From Methylobacterium sp. J-070 (GTDB lineage Bacteria; Pseudomonadota; Alphaproteobacteria; Rhizobiales; Beijerinckiaceae), in NCBI RefSeq assembly GCF_022829385.1, contig NZ_JAKSXX010000046.1, positions 1 to 42,038 on the forward strand: 42,038 nt of DNA. The letters are read 5' to 3'. Position numbers and translations under genes: made by a program. Below the pieces are notes generated by a model. That model was not told where the DNA came from and did not search any database. It saw nothing but the letters and a program-made list of their open reading frames with translations. Below, piece after piece: positions 40,232-42,038 of this stretch. Position 1 is the stretch's first letter. Every line of letters begins with the position of its first letter.

Positions 40232-40429
40232 ATGAGCGATCCTGAGCCCGATCCCGCGTTCCGTGAACGTCTGATGCGAGAGGTCTCTCAGGACGATCGC
40301 GACCGCGTGCAGAGGGCCCAGGGGAAGCAGCTCGACGCGATCGGCCGCAAGTACGACGTGTTCAGGACCGGTGTGCCGTTGCCGGGCTTCGACGGCTTCA
40401 AGGACGACATCACTGGGGACGAGGCCTGA
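40232..40429 (+). CDS. Small paralogous protein, copy 2
   Basis: A 65-residue protein starting SDPEPDPAFRERLMREVSQD, with RKYDVFRTGVPLPGFDGFKD near its end, then ITGDEA. It is probably the original form, since its end is not disturbed. GGGGGACGT lies before the ATG. The middle (DRDRVQRAQGKQLDAIGRK) is charged and helical. Not recognised. A short stretch after the stop (CCGCCTCGAGGAAAAGGCGC) resembles the RHH 3' end weakly, which may be a third trace of the same array. Confidence 0.65.
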   Translation: MSDPEPDPAFRERLMREVSQDDRDRVQRAQGKQLDAIGRKYDVFRTGVPLPGFDGFKDDITGDEA

Positions 40430-40474
40430 CCCCATCCCCCGCCTCGAGGAAAAGGCGCTGAAGGCTGGGCCGAA

Positions 40475-40490
40475 TTGTTCCGCGGAACAA
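40475..40490. promoter_or_regulatory. Perfect 16-base palindrome
   Basis: TTGTTCCGCGGAACAA equals its own reverse complement. It lies on the edge of the XRE-regulator remnant. It could be an operator from the former regulator or a recombination point; neither is proven. Confidence 0.5.
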
Positions 40491-40575
40491 CCTCTTCGAG
40501 GCCGCTGGCGTCATCTTCATCGAGGAGAACGGCGAGGGGCCGGGGGTGCGGCTACGAAAGACAGCAGCCGAGTAA
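40486..40575 (+). pseudogene. C-terminal remnant of an XRE-family regulator
   Basis: In frame before a TAA at 40573, the segment reads NNLFEAAGVIFIEENGEGPG, then VRLRKTAAE. This is the usual end of many alphaproteobacterial XRE/cI-like regulators, (A)LEAAGVxFIEENGxGxGVRLRK. No helix-turn-helix is found upstream, so only the end remains. Such regulators often accompany ImmA/IrrE proteins, one of which lies at 41164. Confidence 0.7.
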
Positions 40576-40665
40576 GCGTGTGCGCGATTAGAACGCATAG
40601 GGGCGAAACCCAAAGGTGAATTTGAAACAGCCCCTCGGATGAAAAACTCTTGCGGGCTGAGGAGC

Positions 40666-40875
40666 ATGGCGCAAATTTCCCGCGGACAAATTTGCATCCG
40701 AGAATTAGCACCCCATTTAATTTCTCGTGTCATGTTGCGAACATGGCATACGATGCGCATTGACGGTTTTTTCCATTCCTGCCAAATCGGCGTGGAATGG
40801 GCGAACCGGCCATGGGAGCTGCGCGTTCGAACCATTCGCGAAGCGGGGGCTTCGTTACAGGGTGAGGTGATATGA
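40666..40875 (+). CDS. Hypothetical protein, 69 aa
   Basis: Not recognised. It begins AQISRGQICIRELAPHLISR and ends REAGASLQGEVI. GAGGAGC just before the ATG at 40666 decides the start; an ATG at 40639 has no such site. Its stop overlaps the next start by one base (TGATG). The base composition is clearly lower in GC than the chromosome. Coupling to the next gene supports its reality. Confidence 0.5.
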   Translation: MAQISRGQICIRELAPHLISRVMLRTWHTMRIDGFFHSCQIGVEWANRPWELRVRTIREAGASLQGEVI

Positions 40876-41093
40876 TGAGCGAGCAGAAAAAGTTTCTCGC
40901 TCGGCTCGAAACTGCCCGTCAGGAAGGGCTGGTGGATGTGAAGTTTCTCTTCCACCCGTCGAGGGCGGTCCAGCCGGAGGAGATTTTTGCCGGGCTTAAT
41001 GAGATTGAAGATGCGATCTCGTCCGGCAATTGCGTGCGCCATTTCAAATGGAATGGCGATGCGCCGGCGGAAGGGTCAAGCTACGAAGCTTGA
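40875..41093 (+). CDS. Hypothetical protein, 72 aa
   Basis: Not recognised. The product is soluble: SEQKKFLARLETARQEGLVD, VKFLFHPSRAVQPEEIFAGL, NEIEDAISSGNCVRHFKWNG. GAGG lies 7 bases before the ATG at 40875; an ATG one codon earlier is also possible. It is followed by a strong terminator at 41124. Together with the gene before it, it may form a two-gene unit of an addiction or regulatory kind, but no family supports this. Confidence 0.65.
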   Translation: MSEQKKFLARLETARQEGLVDVKFLFHPSRAVQPEEIFAGLNEIEDAISSGNCVRHFKWNGDAPAEGSSYEA

Positions 41094-41123
41094 CATCAAA
41101 TAATCCGCGCATCTACTAGCTTA

Positions 41124-41153
41124 GGCGGGCCAAGGCCCGCCTTTGTTGTTTTT
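41124..41153 (+). terminator. Rho-independent terminator
   Basis: GGCGGGCC (41124-41131) pairs with GGCCCGCC (41134-41141), at least 7 bp closed by a CAAG-type loop, and is followed by TTTGTTGTTTTT. This is a textbook terminator 30 bases after the stop of the previous gene and just before the ImmA/IrrE-like gene. Confidence 0.9.
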
Positions 41154-41163
41154 GGGCTTCATC

Positions 41164-41766
41164 ATGGTTCCCGCAGTTATTGCCGTTCGCGATGCGTGCA
41201 GAAAGACCTTCCCAACTACTGATACATTCACCCTGCAGCAGGTTTCGAATGCGATAGAGGCATACACGCAGATAGATGACGTGAGATTTCTGGGATACAA
41301 CGTCAGTCCAACAAATCCTATATGGGGCGAGTTCCTGCGGTTCACGTCTTTTCTTCCTTACCGCGGAAGACAAGAACTTGTCGAAATTCGATACGCAAAT
41401 CATTTGCCTGTCGAATGGCGTAGATTTGTGGTCACAAAAGAACTGTGCCACGCTATGGACAGTCGATCTGGTGCTCATACTGTCTCTGCGCAGGCTGTCA
41501 CAACCTTGATAACTACACTGGCTTTATATAGTAGCGTTCAATCTGGGTCGGCACTGGGGATGGCGGTCAACGCAGAGCGCCTTGCAGAAGTTTGTGCGAT
41601 GGAAATTTTGCTCCCTTTTTCAGTTCGTCAGCGAATGATATCGGACGGTTCGCTCGCGAATTTAGGCGCAGCGGGTATCGCTAGAAATCTTGATTTGCCT
41701 GATACAATGGTCGGCCAAGTATTTGACTCTTCGTACATGCAGATTGCAGCTACTGTCTTTCCTTAA
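41164..41766 (+). CDS. ImmA/IrrE-like protein with a degenerate zinc motif
   Basis: A 200-residue protein resembling the ImmA/IrrE metalloprotease family: FVVTKELCHAMD at 88-99 takes the place of HExxH, and ERLAEVCAMEILLPFSVR at 139-156 is the conserved second motif with the third-ligand glutamate. The first histidine of HExxH is replaced by lysine (K92), while E93 and H96 remain, so zinc binding may be lost. ImmA proteins cut phage or ICE repressors. GC content is low, a sign of recent transfer. An XRE remnant lies 600 bases upstream. The start MVPAVIAVRD at 41164 was preferred because the earlier ATG lies within the terminator's T-run. Confidence 0.6.
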   Translation: MVPAVIAVRDACRKTFPTTDTFTLQQVSNAIEAYTQIDDVRFLGYNVSPTNPIWGEFLRFTSFLPYRGRQELVEIRYANHLPVEWRRFVVTKELCHAMDSRSGAHTVSAQAVTTLITTLALYSSVQSGSALGMAVNAERLAEVCAMEILLPFSVRQRMISDGSLANLGAAGIARNLDLPDTMVGQVFDSSYMQIAATVFP

Positions 41767-41904
41767 CTTCTTCTATTTTATCTCAATAGAAATATAGGTC
41801 GCGCGCGATTTTTTGAAATTTCTCGACACCGTCACCCCGGCGGTCACCCTGCCGGGATGCGCTACGCCTGCCCACTGTTGGCCGCCATCGCGTAGGCCCG
41901 GCGT

Positions 41905-41929
41905 GGAACGGACTCTCGATCGCCGAGTT
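41905..41929 (+). promoter_or_regulatory. Candidate EcfG-type promoter
   Basis: GGAAC (41905-41909) is followed after 17 bases by GTT (41927-41929), that is GGAAC-N16-AGTT, close to the general-stress consensus GGAAC-N16/17-CGTT. It lies 26 bases before the small membrane protein at 41956, a suitable place for its promoter. Confidence 0.45.
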
Positions 41930-41955
41930 GCTCGGCAGGTTGGAGAGAGGGCGAC

Positions 41956-42038
41956 ATGCTGACAGGCAGCCTGCTGTGGCTCATCGGAGTGCCGATCCCC
42001 ATCGTCATCCTGCTGTGGCTGTTTTTTCTACGTGGGCG
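41956..42038 (+). CDS. Small membrane protein (partial, runs off the window)
   Basis: The visible 27 residues, LTGSLLWLIGVPIPIVILLW then LFFLRG, form one or two hydrophobic helices with a G-x-P-x-P turn. GGAGAGAGGG lies before the ATG. The pattern is like small hydrophobic proteins frequent in Rhizobiales and often stress-induced, which would agree with the stress-type promoter in front of it. The end is not in the window. The family is not known. Confidence 0.6.
   Translation, partial: MLTGSLLWLIGVPIPIVILLWLFFLRG

Noticed and set aside
40639..40665. The earlier ATG of the 69-residue island gene
   Set aside because: No ribosome site there; GAGGAGC directly before 40666 supports the later start.
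37450..42038. A complete prophage
   Set aside because: No integrase, terminase, capsid or tail gene is visible; only small genes and regulator remnants. A longer island may continue beyond the window.
37450..42038. Direct-repeat attachment sites flanking the island
   Set aside because: Only one edge is in the window, so no pair can be compared; the tRNA at 2027 is too distant to be the target.

Overview
The window is chromosomal DNA of a very GC-rich alphaproteobacterium. Methylobacterium or Methylorubrum is the most likely source (inference). Pointers are the extreme GC codon use, general-stress-response parts of the NepR/EcfG type, an oxidative (non-phosphorylating) arabinose/galactose pathway with a GguC/AraD1-type gene, a BrnT/BrnA module, and small twin-arginine proteins in an accessory block. 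Nothing here is a plasmid or phage backbone. Positions 1-37,450 look like ordinary chromosome and about 37,450-42,038 look like an accessory island.

Layout. 1-3.6 kb: the end of a chemotaxis receptor, a Mop-type molybdate protein, an acyltransferase, tRNA-Ile(CAU), a 3-methyladenine DNA glycosylase and a metallophosphoesterase. 3.8-7 kb: a stress-signalling locus with a stand-alone NepR facing an EcfG-type sigma factor that carries its own NepR-like N-terminus, then a YihY membrane protein. 7.5-12.4 kb: a Crp/Fnr regulator followed by larC-larE-larB (nickel-pincer cofactor synthesis) in overlapping order and a Tat-exported aldo/keto reductase; no larA is in the window. 12.4-20.3 kb: a lone molybdenum hydroxylase large subunit, an intact brnA antitoxin beside a broken brnT toxin, a PepSY protein, an SDR, an SGNH hydrolase and a GNAT. 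20.3-24 kb: a SulP-STAS-cNMP fusion transporter and two small cysteine-rich proteins.

24.4-33.8 kb is a sugar catabolic cluster. It holds L-arabinose/D-galactose 1-dehydrogenase, a lactonase, an IlvD/Edd sugar-acid dehydratase, a 2-ketoglutarate semialdehyde dehydrogenase, a mutarotase, an FHS sugar/H+ symporter and a GntR regulator. A LacI regulator follows at 34.3 kb. The order of reactions would be sugar import, anomer conversion, oxidation to lactone, hydrolysis to aldonate, dehydration to the 2-keto-3-deoxy acid, a second dehydration to 2-ketoglutarate semialdehyde, and oxidation to 2-ketoglutarate. The gene in the position expected for the second dehydration is only about 40% of the usual length and lacks its centre. 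A shared operator-like motif lies at the promoters of both operons.

At about 37,450 a four-PAS sensor gene stops abruptly in AT-rich DNA. Beyond it lie paired hairpin elements, tandem dyad operators, a four-gene overlapping operon encoding two Tat-signal small proteins, a ribbon-helix-helix protein, tandemly duplicated small genes with a ribbon-helix-helix remnant between them, an XRE-regulator remnant and an ImmA/IrrE-like protein. This pattern fits a recombining mobile island. The two most noteworthy items are the NepR-EcfG fusion and the internally deleted AraD1 gene. All assignments come from reading the sequence; no database search was run.
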